Shown one piece after another: positions 27,209-35,901 of a DNA stretch of 64,000 nucleotides. A program made the translations under genes and the position numbers. The notes beneath the pieces are model-generated. The model ran no database searches. It was not told where the DNA came from and was given only the letters and a program-made list of their open reading frames with translations. Origin of the DNA: Oscillospiraceae bacterium (GTDB lineage: Bacteria > Bacillota > Clostridia > Oscillospirales > Ruminococcaceae); NCBI GenBank assembly GCA_900768125.1, contig CAAGBS010000051.1:43126-107125 (forward strand), in the 5' to 3' direction. Within the stretch, counting starts at the first letter, position 1; the number at the start of each line of letters is the position of its first letter.

Positions 27209-27787
27209 ATGTCAAAGGAAGAATGCCGGCGATTTGAGAAGAAGCTGGCTTTTCATACTGCGCCGTCGCTGCTCGGGATAAAATGCGCAAGTCTGTTTAC
27301 GCTTTCGCGCAGCGAGTTCAACGTAAGCGGCAACGCCAGAAGATTCAACCGCCGAGCCGCCGCCCGTGGACTGAAGATCAAAGTCCTGCGCGAGGAATGC
27401 GGCTGCGGAGGGCGGTCGCTGATACTGGTCTACAGCCCGGTGCTGCTTTCAAAGCGGCTGGCTATGCCGGAGAACCGAGAGCTTCTCAGAGAGTACGGCT
27501 ATTCCGCCGACATGACTGCCGACGAATGCCTGAGACGGCTGGCGGACCGCACAAAGTGCGATGATTTCCCGCATGAGATCGGCGTTTTTCTTGATTACCC
27601 CGTGGAGGACGTCCGCGGATTCGTGGAGAACTGCGGCTGCAACTATAAGCTTTGCGGCTGTTGGAAAGTTTATGGCAGCGTTGAGAATGCCCGCCGGAAG
27701 TTCGCAGCCTACGACCGCTGCAGGGAGTACCTGTGCGGCAGGCTGGAACAGGGCGAGGACCTTTATCAGGCGCTGAAAATATCTTAA
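27209..27787 (+). CDS. DUF3793 family protein
   Basis: A 192-residue cysteine-rich cytoplasmic protein. Recognisable DUF3793 segments are FHTAPSLLGIKCASLF near 14-29, CGCGGRSLILVYSP near 61-75 and DFPHEIGVFLDYPVEDVRGF near 116-135, ending in CGCNYKLCGCWKVYG. The function is unknown. In Clostridia the family often sits beside flavodoxin and ferrous-iron uptake genes; here a flavodoxin follows after 14 bases and two putative iron-type operators precede it. Start ATG 27209 has AAGGTGAG; the frame is open further upstream through the operators, which argues against the longer form. Confidence 0.82.
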   Translation: MSKEECRRFEKKLAFHTAPSLLGIKCASLFTLSRSEFNVSGNARRFNRRAAARGLKIKVLREECGCGGRSLILVYSPVLLSKRLAMPENRELLREYGYSADMTADECLRRLADRTKCDDFPHEIGVFLDYPVEDVRGFVENCGCNYKLCGCWKVYGSVENARRKFAAYDRCREYLCGRLEQGEDLYQALKIS

Positions 27788-27801
27788 GGAGGACAACTAT
27801 T

Positions 27802-28209
27802 ATGAAGATCGCAGTTATTTACTGGAGCGGAACAGGCAACACCGAGGCTATGGCGAACGCAGTCGCACAGGGCGCCGGCGCAGAGCTGTATTCCGTATCC
27901 GATTTCAGCGGCGATGTTGCTGAATATGACGCACTTGCATTCGGCTGCCCGGCTATGGGTGCTGAGAACCTGGAGGAGGGCGAGTTCGAGCCGTTCTTCG
28001 CAGGCGTTGAGGGCAAGCTGTCCGGAAAGAAAGTCGCACTGTTCGGCTCCTACGGCTGGGGCGATGGCGAATGGATGCGCGAGTGGGCGGAGCGCGTAAA
28101 GAACGACGGCGCAGTGCTCGTTGGCGACGAGGGACTCATCGTGAACGAGACACCCGACGATTCCGCGCTCGCTGACTGCAAGGCGCTCGGCGCAAAGCTT
28201 GTCGGCTGA
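27802..28209 (+). CDS. Flavodoxin
   Basis: A 135-residue short-chain flavodoxin, an FMN electron carrier that replaces ferredoxin when iron is scarce. The phosphate-binding loop is WSGTGNTEAMA (about 8-18); the isoalloxazine loops are FGCPAMGAENLEE near 51-63 and FGSYGWGDGEWM near 82-93. TAAGGAGGACAACTATT precedes the ATG. Coupling to a DUF3793 gene behind GTTAG palindromes fits an iron-limitation response. Confidence 0.92.
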   Translation: MKIAVIYWSGTGNTEAMANAVAQGAGAELYSVSDFSGDVAEYDALAFGCPAMGAENLEEGEFEPFFAGVEGKLSGKKVALFGSYGWGDGEWMREWAERVKNDGAVLVGDEGLIVNETPDDSALADCKALGAKLVG

Positions 28210-28229
28210 TAAGAAAAATTCTTCTCCTG

Positions 28230-28263
28230 CTGCCATGTGCGATACCGCTCATGGCAGTTTTTT
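28230..28263 (+). terminator. Terminator after flavodoxin
   Basis: CTGCCATG (28230-28237) pairs with CATGGCAG (28250-28257), followed by TTTTTT. Confidence 0.88.
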
Positions 28264-28304
28264 CGCGTTTGTGTGACAATGTGATGAGAAATTCCGGCTT
28301 TTCC

Positions 28305-28333
28305 TTGACAAATCATGTCAGTCGGGGTATACT
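28305..28333 (+). promoter_or_regulatory. Sigma-A promoter of the P-type ATPase gene
   Basis: TTGACA (28305-28310) and TATACT (28328-28333), 17-base spacer. Confidence 0.78.
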
Positions 28334-28366
28334 ATATTAAAATAAGCGAAACAGCGGGGTGACGTG

Positions 28367-30907
28367 ATGACCGATATAAACATGGGTCTGACGCAGGGTG
28401 AGGCCGATGAAAAGATACGCCGCGGGGAATGCAGCGGCAGCTTTTCCGTCAAGTCCAAAAGCGTTGGGAAGATATTTTCGGAGAATATATTCACGCTGTT
28501 CAACCTGATAAACGTAGTTATAGCCGTGTGCGTTGCGCTGGTGGGAGCCTATCGCAACATGCTTTTCATGGGGGTAGTCCTGTGCAACACGGCGATAGGG
28601 ATAATTCAGGAGATACGCTCCAAGCGCACACTCGACAGGCTTGCGGTCATCTCCGCGCCGAAAGCGCACGTTGTCCGCGGCGGAGAGCAGAAAATCCTCC
28701 CGGTGGCGGAGATAGTGACCGGAGATATAATGCAGCTTTCCTCAGGCGGGCAGATATGCGCGGACGGCGTGCTTGTTCAGGGCGAACTTGACGTTGACGA
28801 GAGCCTGCTTACCGGCGAGAGCGAAGCGGTAGCAAAGCGCCCGGGTGACGAACTGTATTCCGGAAGTTTCGTGGTGAGCGGGTCCGGCAGGGCGGAAGTA
28901 ACCCGTGTAGGCGGGGACGCCTACGCAAACCGCATAGCAGTCAGCGCCCGAAAGCCCCGGAAGCGCCGCTCGGAGATGATGGATTCCATCAACCGGATAA
29001 TCTCGGTGATTTCCGTGTGCATTCTGCCGTTTGCGCTGGTGCTGTTCACAAAGTCGCTTTTCGTGGCGAGACAGGAACTGCAGTACAGCGTGACCAGCAC
29101 TGCGGCTGCGGTCATCGGCATGATACCGGAGGGACTGGTGCTTCTCACCAGCATTGCGCTTGCAGTCAGCTCCATACGGCTCGCGAAGCGCAACACGCTC
29201 TGCCAGGACCTCTACTGTGCCGAAAGTCTCGCCCGCGTTGACGTGCTTTGCCTTGACAAGACGGGCACCATCACCACCGGCAGAATGAAAGTCGCCGGGC
29301 TGCGAATGCTTGATACTGATTACCCGGCCGAGGATGCACTCTCTGCGCTGGCGGTCGCACTGGGCGCTGAAAACCAGACGATGGCGGCGGTCGCGGCAAA
29401 GTACCCGCCGCGGGGGAGTACTGTATGCATAAAGACCGAGCCGTTCTCGTCCGCGAGAAAATGGAGCGGCGCTCAGCTGGAAGGCTTCGGTACGCTGATC
29501 CTTGGCGCGCCGTCCTTCGTGCTGAACGCTGAGGAGTACTCCCGGATAAGCGAAATATGCTCGGAGCATTCCGCCGTTGGACAGCGTGTTTTGCTTCTGG
29601 CGCAGAGCGACCGGCCGCTCCCGGGGAAATCGCTGCCGGAGCGGCTCAGTGCAAAGGCGCTGGTGGTGCTGACAGACGAGATACGCGAGAGCGCCCCCGC
29701 AACGCTGAAATACTTCCGGGAGCAGGGCGTGGAACTGAAAGTGATATCCGGCGACGACCCGGTCACAGTCTCAAGCGTTGCGGCGAAAGCGGGTCTTCCC
29801 GGCTCGGAGAGCTATGTGGACGCGTCAAAGCTGCGCGATGACGAGATACGGGAAGCCGCCCTGAAATACACAGTTTTCGGCAGAGTGACCCCGCAGCGGA
29901 AGCTGGAACTTGTGCAGTCCCTGAAAAAAGCGGGGCACAAGGTCGCGATGACCGGCGACGGCGTGAACGACGTCCTCGCGCTGCGCGAAGCGGACTGCTC
30001 GATCGCTATGCAGTCTGGCAGTGACGCGGCGAGGTGCGTATCGCAGCTTGTCCTGCTGGATTCGGACTTCTCGTCCATGCCGCTTGCCGTGGAGGAGGGC
30101 AGGCGCTGTATCAACAACATTCAGAGGTCGGCGGCGCTGTTCCTGGTGAAGACTGTTTTTTCGTTCCTGATGGCGGTGCTGTTCCTGTTCGTTGGCTCTG
30201 CTTACCCATTCCAGCCTATCCAGCTTACGCTGATAAGCGCTCTGTTCATCGGCGCGCCATCGTTCCTGCTGGCGCTGGAGCCGAATCATAGAAGGGTAGA
30301 GGGCAGCTTCATTGCGAACGTGCTAAGGCGAGCGCTTCCCGGCGGGCTGACTGTAGTTTTCGGCGTGGGTGCGCTGCTGGTGATGCAGTCGGTGTTTTCG
30401 ATACCGCAGGAGCGGATTTCGGTGATGGCTGTGTTCAACACGGCGGCGGTCTGCTTCGGGGTGCTCATCGGCGTTTGCAGACCGTTCCGGAAGTGGCATA
30501 CAGTGATGTTAGCTGCGGTCGCGGCGGCGTTCTGCGGCGCGGTATGGCTGTTCGGCGGGCTGTTCTACATTACGCCCCTCAACTTGTGTGAGTGGCTCTG
30601 CGTTGCGATACTGATACCATCGTCGCTGGTAGTCCTGCGCGGTCTGACTGTACTGTTGAACAAGTTTCTCCGCCGCTGGTCGGGGGGCTGCCCGGCGGCA
30701 CCCCGGCTGAAAAAGGCGGCGGCAGCCGTGGTGCTTGCGCTTTCTGCACTTTACGCGGTGTGGCTGGGCGCTGTCTTCACCGATTATCTGCAGGTAAGCT
30801 GCGGGTCGTATCCGGTGTTCGCCAGGCAGCAGCCGGACGGCACATCGGTAGGTATACTATATAGAATAGAAGATTCAAAAGTGCTGATATTTTCCCGGAA
30901 AGAATAA
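28367..30907 (+). CDS. Cation-translocating P-type ATPase (CtpE-like)
   Basis: An 846-residue integral membrane ATPase. The actuator motif is LLTGESEAV near 148; the phosphorylation site is CLDKTGTITTG with Asp near 297; the hinge motif is TGDGVNDVLALREAD near 530. The first helix pair and the transmembrane IGMIPEGLVLLTSIAL before the phosphorylation site, with a Pro-Glu pair, resemble the CtpE group, for which calcium uptake has been described in mycobacteria. The transported ion is therefore a guess. It has no N-terminal heavy-metal domain. GTG 28364 or ATG 28367 can start; I chose ATG. A strong terminator follows the stop. Confidence 0.88.
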   Translation: MTDINMGLTQGEADEKIRRGECSGSFSVKSKSVGKIFSENIFTLFNLINVVIAVCVALVGAYRNMLFMGVVLCNTAIGIIQEIRSKRTLDRLAVISAPKAHVVRGGEQKILPVAEIVTGDIMQLSSGGQICADGVLVQGELDVDESLLTGESEAVAKRPGDELYSGSFVVSGSGRAEVTRVGGDAYANRIAVSARKPRKRRSEMMDSINRIISVISVCILPFALVLFTKSLFVARQELQYSVTSTAAAVIGMIPEGLVLLTSIALAVSSIRLAKRNTLCQDLYCAESLARVDVLCLDKTGTITTGRMKVAGLRMLDTDYPAEDALSALAVALGAENQTMAAVAAKYPPRGSTVCIKTEPFSSARKWSGAQLEGFGTLILGAPSFVLNAEEYSRISEICSEHSAVGQRVLLLAQSDRPLPGKSLPERLSAKALVVLTDEIRESAPATLKYFREQGVELKVISGDDPVTVSSVAAKAGLPGSESYVDASKLRDDEIREAALKYTVFGRVTPQRKLELVQSLKKAGHKVAMTGDGVNDVLALREADCSIAMQSGSDAARCVSQLVLLDSDFSSMPLAVEEGRRCINNIQRSAALFLVKTVFSFLMAVLFLFVGSAYPFQPIQLTLISALFIGAPSFLLALEPNHRRVEGSFIANVLRRALPGGLTVVFGVGALLVMQSVFSIPQERISVMAVFNTAAVCFGVLIGVCRPFRKWHTVMLAAVAAAFCGAVWLFGGLFYITPLNLCEWLCVAILIPSSLVVLRGLTVLLNKFLRRWSGGCPAAPRLKKAAAAVVLALSALYAVWLGAVFTDYLQVSCGSYPVFARQQPDGTSVGILYRIEDSKVLIFSRKE

Positions 30908-30911
30908 AACT

Positions 30912-30940
30912 ACCCCGGAACTGCGAAGTTCCGGGGCAAT
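30912..30940. terminator. Bidirectional terminator between P-type ATPase and tetR
   Basis: CCCCGGAACT and AGTTCCGGGG pair around a GCGA loop (about 30913-30936), with T-rich or A-rich flanks on each side. Confidence 0.85.
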
Positions 30941-30941
30941 C

Positions 30942-31598
30942 TTATTTATTCAGTTTGTCCAGTATTTCGTTCGTTTTGAGGTCTTTCGGGTCGGAACCGG
31001 GAACCGGCGGAGGCGTAGTTGCGTACATATTGCCGCTTTTAATCAGCGATGTGATTGCAAGGAACTCCGTACCTATTCTTGACGCGATGTCCTTTTCCGG
31101 GAACATGCACATGTGCGTTGCGCAGAGTGCGCTGATACCATATGTATACGTCCACATATGCTGGAAAAGAACGGTCGCTTCTTCCTGGTTCATGTTGTAA
31201 TCCCTGCAGATAACGCTGGTGCACAGCCCCTCGTATTCGCCAAGGCTTCCGAAGAACGAACCGGGATTCACCGGCTCCTTATTCTCAGTCATGAAAATAA
31301 GCTGGAACAGCTTAGGCTCATGTATGGCGAATCTTACCATGCGCACTCCTGCTTCCTTGAAAGCCGGGGTGAAATCAACGATACCGCGGATATAGCTGTT
31401 GAATCTTTCGGTGGCGGCGATACGTACTTCGTGGATAACTTCGTCCATGCACGTGAAAACGGTGAAGATAGGGCGCGCAGAACTGCCCATCCATTCTCCG
31501 AGATTTCGCGTCGTCAGATATTCAATGCCTTTCTTGCTTACGAGATCGACCGCGGATTCAACGATCTGTTCCCGCGTGAACTTAGGTTTTGGCGGCAT
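30942..31598 (-). CDS. TetR-family transcriptional regulator
   Basis: A 218-residue regulator. The N-terminal helix-turn-helix spans about 8-52 (TREQIVESAVDLVSKKG, then LTTRNLGEWMGSSARPIF). The C-terminal part is helical and ligand-binding in type; the GSDPKDLKTNEIL tail is unusual. It faces the P-type ATPase convergently. AAGGAGG lies 8 bases before the ATG. Its promoter is a perfect sigma-A consensus, suggesting autoregulation, though I could not identify a palindrome with certainty. Confidence 0.87.
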   Translation of the reverse strand: MPPKPKFTREQIVESAVDLVSKKGIEYLTTRNLGEWMGSSARPIFTVFTCMDEVIHEVRIAATERFNSYIRGIVDFTPAFKEAGVRMVRFAIHEPKLFQLIFMTENKEPVNPGSFFGSLGEYEGLCTSVICRDYNMNQEEATVLFQHMWTYTYGISALCATHMCMFPEKDIASRIGTEFLAITSLIKSGNMYATTPPPVPGSDPKDLKTNEILDKLNK

Positions 31599-31641
31599 TT
31601 TTTAACCTCCTTAATTACAGCTCAGAAAACGCTGCAGTTGT

Positions 31642-31670
31642 ATTATAACACAAATAGTATTTTTTGTCAA
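31642..31670 (-). promoter_or_regulatory. Consensus sigma-A promoter of tetR
   Basis: TTGACA (31670-31665) and TATAAT (31647-31642), both perfect, 17-base spacer, minus strand. Strong core promoters before repressor genes usually need repression. Confidence 0.85.
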
Positions 31671-31702
31671 CTAAAAATGCATGTTTTGGAAAAATTTCAT
31701 TT

Positions 31703-32371
31703 TCAGCACCGTGTTCCATATGCGCGGAACTTACAGGTTTCTTTCAGGTTGCAATCCTCGCAGCTCTTGCGTTTCTTGTCAAGTTCGCCGCGGAAAAGTC
31801 CGACAACGCCGATGATGGTCTTGCGGGGAGTAAGCATGTGAGTTGCCGTGCAGCAGACGCCTATCTTTCTGACCGCGTCCACGGAGGCGATGAGCAGCGG
31901 AGCGCATTCTATCGGGAAATCCCCATAGCCAGCGCCGTAGCACCATGTAGTGGAGTAGCCGGGCATATTCGCGATGATATCCTGCCTTGCTTCTTCGTTG
32001 ACCTGCTCAACCATCGCGTTGGCGAGCGCGTCGGTGATGAGCGCTTTCATCGAGTCGGAAACGTCCAGCTTTTTGAGAAAACGGTCGGCGTCAGAGGAGA
32101 GCGTGGAGCATACTACAGCCGCCTTGTCGCAGCCGCGCAGATGGTCTGCGATGTCTCTGCCCTCAAGCTCGAAGTCGCAGTCGGACAGGTATATATTCCT
32201 GCCGCTGCGCTGGATATTGAACACCCTCCAGACGAACTGCGGACGCGCTTCTTTGATAAGTTCTGCTTCGCACTGGTCGATGACTGCGCTTATACGCTCG
32301 TCAGGCTCCTGAGTGTATCCCATATAGCGCAGCGCTTCAGCACGGTTTATCCGGGTTATTTCACTTGTCAC
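31703..32371 (-). CDS. Methionine synthase activation-domain protein
   Basis: A 222-residue protein similar to the C-terminal activation (SAM-binding) domain of cobalamin-dependent methionine synthase MetH. Seen: NRAEALRYMGYTQEPDERI at the start, AVVCSTLSSDADRFLKKL near 86-103, GAGYGDFP near 150, and a CxxCxxxxxC cysteine cluster (CEDCNLKETC) near the C terminus that could bind a metal or cluster. In many anaerobes MetH is split and this domain stands alone. It overlaps metF by 11 bases, which supports joint work in methyl-group transfer; the catalytic MetH is not in the window. Confidence 0.83.
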   Translation of the reverse strand: MTSEITRINRAEALRYMGYTQEPDERISAVIDQCEAELIKEARPQFVWRVFNIQRSGRNIYLSDCDFELEGRDIADHLRGCDKAAVVCSTLSSDADRFLKKLDVSDSMKALITDALANAMVEQVNEEARQDIIANMPGYSTTWCYGAGYGDFPIECAPLLIASVDAVRKIGVCCTATHMLTPRKTIIGVVGLFRGELDKKRKSCEDCNLKETCKFRAYGTRC

Positions 32372-33233
32372 AGCGTATCACCTTTTCTATGCTTTCAGTT
32401 ATTTTTCTTGCAACGTATGGATTGTTCATCGTGTAGAGATGGATACCGTCAACGCCGTGAGCCACCAGGTCGATTATCTGGTCTACTGCGTAAGCTATGC
32501 CTGCGTCGCGCATTGCCTCGGGATTGTCGCCGTAGCGGTTTATCATCTTGGTGAACTTCACCGGCAGGCTCGCGCCGCACATAGAGACCATTCTCTGCAC
32601 TGATTTTGCATTCACGCAGGGCATGATGCCGGCCTCAATGGGGACGTTGATCCCAGCGATACGCGCCTTTTCAAGGAACCCGATGAAACTTTCGTTGTCG
32701 AAGAACAGCTGCGAAATGAGGTGCGAAGCGCCCGCGTCAACTTTTGTCTTCAGATTATGTATATCGTCCACCATGGAGGAAGCTTCGGGGTGCACCTCGG
32801 GATAGCAGCCGCCGGAGAAAGACAGGTCGGAGCGCGCCTTCATGTAGGTGATGAGGTCGCTTGCGTGAGCGAACTCGTGCTTTGGCGGGATATTCGGGTT
32901 GATGTCGCCGCGCAGCGCCAGCACGTTCTCAATGCCGTTCGCTTCGAACTCCTTTATCTTTTCATCGATATCTGCGTGTGTGGAATTTACGCATGTGAGG
33001 TGCGCGATTGATTCCGTATGGCATTCTTCCTTTATGCGGCGGACAAGCTCGGTCGTCGAAGCCCCCGCCGCAGAACCGCCTGCACCGTAAGTCACGCTGA
33101 TGAAATCAGGGTGGAGGTCACCCAGCTGGTCAAGTGTGTCGTAGATAACGGAAACATCGCTGTCCTTCTTGGGAGGGAACACCTCGAAAGAGAATACGGT
33201 GTGTCCGTTTTTAAACAGTTCAGGTATTTTCAT
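32361..33233 (-). CDS. metF: 5,10-methylenetetrahydrofolate reductase
   Basis: FAD enzyme reducing methylene-THF to methyl-THF for methionine synthesis. The 290-residue TIM barrel has FSFEVFPPKK near 14-23 with the catalytic Glu, SVTYGAGGS near 46-54, LALRGD near 104-109 and the FAD/folate-site SGGCYPEVHPEA near 140-151. GGAGATAAGA-type site before the ATG. It is followed by the methionine-synthase activation gene, with overlapping ends. Confidence 0.94.
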   Translation of the reverse strand: MKIPELFKNGHTVFSFEVFPPKKDSDVSVIYDTLDQLGDLHPDFISVTYGAGGSAAGASTTELVRRIKEECHTESIAHLTCVNSTHADIDEKIKEFEANGIENVLALRGDINPNIPPKHEFAHASDLITYMKARSDLSFSGGCYPEVHPEASSMVDDIHNLKTKVDAGASHLISQLFFDNESFIGFLEKARIAGINVPIEAGIMPCVNAKSVQRMVSMCGASLPVKFTKMINRYGDNPEAMRDAGIAYAVDQIIDLVAHGVDGIHLYTMNNPYVARKITESIEKVIRCDK

Positions 33234-33245
33234 TCTTATCTCCGT

Positions 33246-33500
33246 TTACTTATTTTCTTCGATGAATTTTCTCAGCCCGGCAGCTATCTGGTCGGGACAT
33301 GACGTGGGCTTGCTGCCGCAGGTTATGCCGTCGAGACGCGCTATGACGTCCTCCAGCTTCATTCCAGTGACGAGCGAGGAAATGCCTTTAAGGTTGCCGT
33401 TGCAGCCGCCGATGACCTCCAGCGACTTCACAACGCCGTCCTCGATATCGAAGATCATCTTGCGCGAGCATGTTCCACGGGGAAAATATTCGTATGTCAT
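33246..33500 (-). CDS. TSCPD domain protein (TIGR03905 family)
   Basis: An 84-residue protein with conserved cysteines in FPRGTCSRKMIFDI, VIGGCNGNLKGIS and ITCGSKPTSCPDQIA. The TSCPD module is also found at the end of some ribonucleotide reductases and may bind metal. The stand-alone role is unknown. Start ATG 33500 follows AGGAGGTAC. Thirteen bases separate it from metF and 20 from malic enzyme, in one operon. Confidence 0.87.
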   Translation of the reverse strand: MTYEYFPRGTCSRKMIFDIEDGVVKSLEVIGGCNGNLKGISSLVTGMKLEDVIARLDGITCGSKPTSCPDQIAAGLRKFIEENK

Positions 33501-33519
33501 TTCTTTTGTACCTCCTGAT

Positions 33520-34683
33520 TTATTTGCCGCTTCTGAGCCACTCCGCCGATACGGCTTCCGCAACTGCGTCTGCAACTGACTTGTCGAGCGCGCTCGGGAT
33601 TATATAGTCTGCTGCGAGCTTGTCATCGGTGACTAAGTCTGCGATAGCGTGAGCCGCAGCCAGCTTCATTTTCTCTGTGATAGCCTTTGCGCGGACTTTC
33701 AGCGCGCCCTTGAACACGCCGGGGAATACCAGCACGTTGTTTATCTGGTTGGGGTAGTCGCTTCTGCCGGTGCCTACTATATAAGCGCCGCTCTGCTTTG
33801 CGAGGTCGTAGGTTATTTCCGGCTCGGGGTTAGCCATCGGGAACAGAATGGGCTTCTCAGCCATCGACTGCACCATCTCCGGCGTGACCAAATTCGGCTT
33901 GGAAACGCCGACGAATACGTCCGCACCCCTGAGAGCGTCCGCGAGACTGCCCTTGACGTTCTTCTTGTTGCTCATCTGTGCGATCTCAGCGTGAGCGGGG
34001 TTGTCGTAGTGGTCGTCGCGGTTGAGAATGCCGCAGAGGTCTACCATTACAAGGTTGCCAACTCCGAGTTTCAGCAGGAACTTGCCGATAGCGATACCTG
34101 CGGAGCCTGCGCCGTTGATCACAACAGTCACGTCTTCCAGCTTCTTTCCCGCGAGCTTTACTGCATTCAGCATAGCCGCGCCGACAACGATGGCAGTACC
34201 GTGCTGGTCGTCATGGAAAACCGGGATATCAAGCCTTTCTTTCAGCTTTGCTTCTATCTCAAAACAGCGGGGAGCGGATATGTCCTCGAGGTTGATACCG
34301 CCAAAGCTGTCCGAGATAAGTTCGATGGTGCGGACTATCTCGTCCGGGTCCTTGCTCTTTATGCAGAGAGGGAAAGCGTCAACTCCGCCGAACTCCTTGA
34401 ACAGGCAGCATTTGCCCTCCATTACCGGCATGCCGGCAAGGCCGCCGATGTCGCCCAGACCGAGCACCGCAGTGCCGTCGGTGATGACTGCAACGAGGTT
34501 GCTGCGGCGGGTGAGCTTATAGGAAAGCTCCGGGTTCTTTGCTATCTCCAGACACGGCTGTGCAACGCCGGGCGTGTATGCAAGCGAAAGATCCTCGCGT
34601 GTGTTGATGGGAGCGCGGGAGATGACCTCCAGCTTTCCGCCCCATTCGTAGTGCTTTTGTAATGCTTTTTCTTTGATGTCCAT
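33520..34683 (-). CDS. Malic enzyme
   Basis: Oxidative decarboxylation of malate to pyruvate with NAD(P). The 387-residue short bacterial form has LSLAYTPGVAQPC near 32-44 with the catalytic Tyr, DGTAVLGLGDIGGLAGMPVMEGK near 70-92 with Lys, FHDDQHGTAIV near 145, and a Rossmann domain with VVINGAGSAGIAI near 172-184. It lacks the phosphotransacetylase-like C-terminal domain of MaeB. GAGGG lies ahead of the ATG. Confidence 0.94.
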   Translation of the reverse strand: MDIKEKALQKHYEWGGKLEVISRAPINTREDLSLAYTPGVAQPCLEIAKNPELSYKLTRRSNLVAVITDGTAVLGLGDIGGLAGMPVMEGKCCLFKEFGGVDAFPLCIKSKDPDEIVRTIELISDSFGGINLEDISAPRCFEIEAKLKERLDIPVFHDDQHGTAIVVGAAMLNAVKLAGKKLEDVTVVINGAGSAGIAIGKFLLKLGVGNLVMVDLCGILNRDDHYDNPAHAEIAQMSNKKNVKGSLADALRGADVFVGVSKPNLVTPEMVQSMAEKPILFPMANPEPEITYDLAKQSGAYIVGTGRSDYPNQINNVLVFPGVFKGALKVRAKAITEKMKLAAAHAIADLVTDDKLAADYIIPSALDKSVADAVAEAVSAEWLRSGK

Positions 34684-34702
34684 TTTGTTTCCCTCTTTTG
34701 AT

Positions 34703-35551
34703 TTATGCTTTACCCTTATGGGTGATTATCCTGTTGAGCGACTCCTCAGGCGTTACGTTGGAGCCTATCTGTATAGCGTAGTGATTGTAGAATCCATGGA
34801 AATCCGAGCCGCCGGTGACGAGCAGTCCGTTTGAAGCGGCGATGTCCTGAAGCTGAGCGCGGTACTGTTCATCGGCGCTCCGGTGGAATACCTCAACGCC
34901 GTCTATCTCGTGCTTTGAAGCGAGTTCCTCCAGCAGGTCGGCGCTGTCGTAGACCTTTGGGTGAGCCATCACGGAGATTCCTCCTGAAGCGCGTATCAGC
35001 GTGGTGACGAAGTGTACGTCCGGGTAGAAATCCGCCTCGGAAGCGACCTCAGCGGCGCAGATGCCGTCTTTAACGTCGAAGATGGAGTCGTAGACGTCGC
35101 CGTAAAGCTCTGTAGTGTAGCCGTAGTCCATCAGCGCGTGCATGATGTGGCATTTGTAGATAGCCTTGCTTCCCGCAGAGTAGCGCAGAATGCTTTCAAG
35201 AGTGATGGGGTATTTGTCCAGCACCTTGACTGCCATCTTCTTTCCGAGTTCCATTCTTCCGGTGGAGGAGCGCAGGCAGAGCCCCTCGAGCCTGTCGGGC
35301 TTCGCGGGCATGTAGCAGAGGATATGTACTTTCTTCTTCCGCTCGTTGTCGAACGCCGAGAACTCAACAGCTGGGATAACGTTGACGTTGTAGCGCTTTC
35401 CAAGTACCGCCGATCGGGAAAGGGAAGCAACGCTGTCGTGGTCTGTTATCGCGAGACATCGGACGTTGTTCCTGTCAGCCTGTCGGATAACATCGGAAAT
35501 ACCCAGCGAGCCATCGGAAATAGTGGTGTGGCAATGCAGATCTGCTTTCAT
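34703..35551 (-). CDS. PHP-domain phosphoesterase (YciV/TrpH type)
   Basis: A 282-residue metal-dependent phosphoesterase. The PHP motifs are MKADLHCHTTISDGSLG at the N terminus, ITDHDSV near 36-42, VIPAVEFSAF near 59-68, VMAHPKV near 195 and the final GGSDFHGF near 248. Related proteins hydrolyse short RNAs or 3',5'-bisphosphates; substrate here is open. GAGGTGAC precedes the ATG, and it heads the operon malic enzyme-TSCPD-metF. Confidence 0.9.
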   Translation of the reverse strand: MKADLHCHTTISDGSLGISDVIRQADRNNVRCLAITDHDSVASLSRSAVLGKRYNVNVIPAVEFSAFDNERKKKVHILCYMPAKPDRLEGLCLRSSTGRMELGKKMAVKVLDKYPITLESILRYSAGSKAIYKCHIMHALMDYGYTTELYGDVYDSIFDVKDGICAAEVASEADFYPDVHFVTTLIRASGGISVMAHPKVYDSADLLEELASKHEIDGVEVFHRSADEQYRAQLQDIAASNGLLVTGGSDFHGFYNHYAIQIGSNVTPEESLNRIITHKGKA

Positions 35552-35646
35552 TTAGTCACCTCGTATCAATATCTCCCGGCATTTCCGGGATCAGGGACAT
35601 GCGTTCTGCCGGTCTGTCCGGTCAGAGAGTACATACGCTGATAAAT

Positions 35647-35675
35647 ATTATACCACTTTCTGCGTTTTAATGCAA
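35647..35675 (-). promoter_or_regulatory. Sigma-A promoter of the PHP-malic enzyme-metF operon
   Basis: TTGCAT (35675-35670) and TATAAT (35652-35647), 17-base spacer, minus strand. The roughly 85-base leader holds two short hairpins (CCGG-ACAGA-CCGG and CCCGG-AAATG-CCGGG) of unknown use. Confidence 0.7.
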
Positions 35676-35794
35676 GCGTTTTTTATAATATAATGATGAA
35701 TTTCTGTCTTAATGATGTGTTGTCCGTCAGACTGTGCGGCGTTATGAGACGGTAAGATATCGAAAGTTTGCCAAGGTTCACAAACTTTTTTGAA

Positions 35795-35810
35795 GTTAGC
35801 GTTTTCTAAC
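35795..35810 (+). promoter_or_regulatory. Palindromic operator, copy 3 (GTTAG-N6-CTAAC)
   Basis: GTTAG-CGTTTT-CTAAC, ending 3 bases before the -35 box of the IscU-like operon. Identical half-sites and spacer to the two sites at 27094 and 27148. Confidence 0.65.
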
Positions 35811-35813
35811 CTA

Positions 35814-35842
35814 TTGCAAAATGACGAGAAATGTTGTATAAT
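35814..35842 (+). promoter_or_regulatory. Sigma-A promoter of the IscU-like/GGGtGRT operon
   Basis: TTGCAA (35814-35819) and TATAAT (35837-35842), 17-base spacer. Confidence 0.75.
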
Positions 35843-35901
35843 ACAGTTGTATGTCCGGGCAGACTTCTCCGGACAAAATGTTGAAAGGAGTTCAAACAAC
35901 A

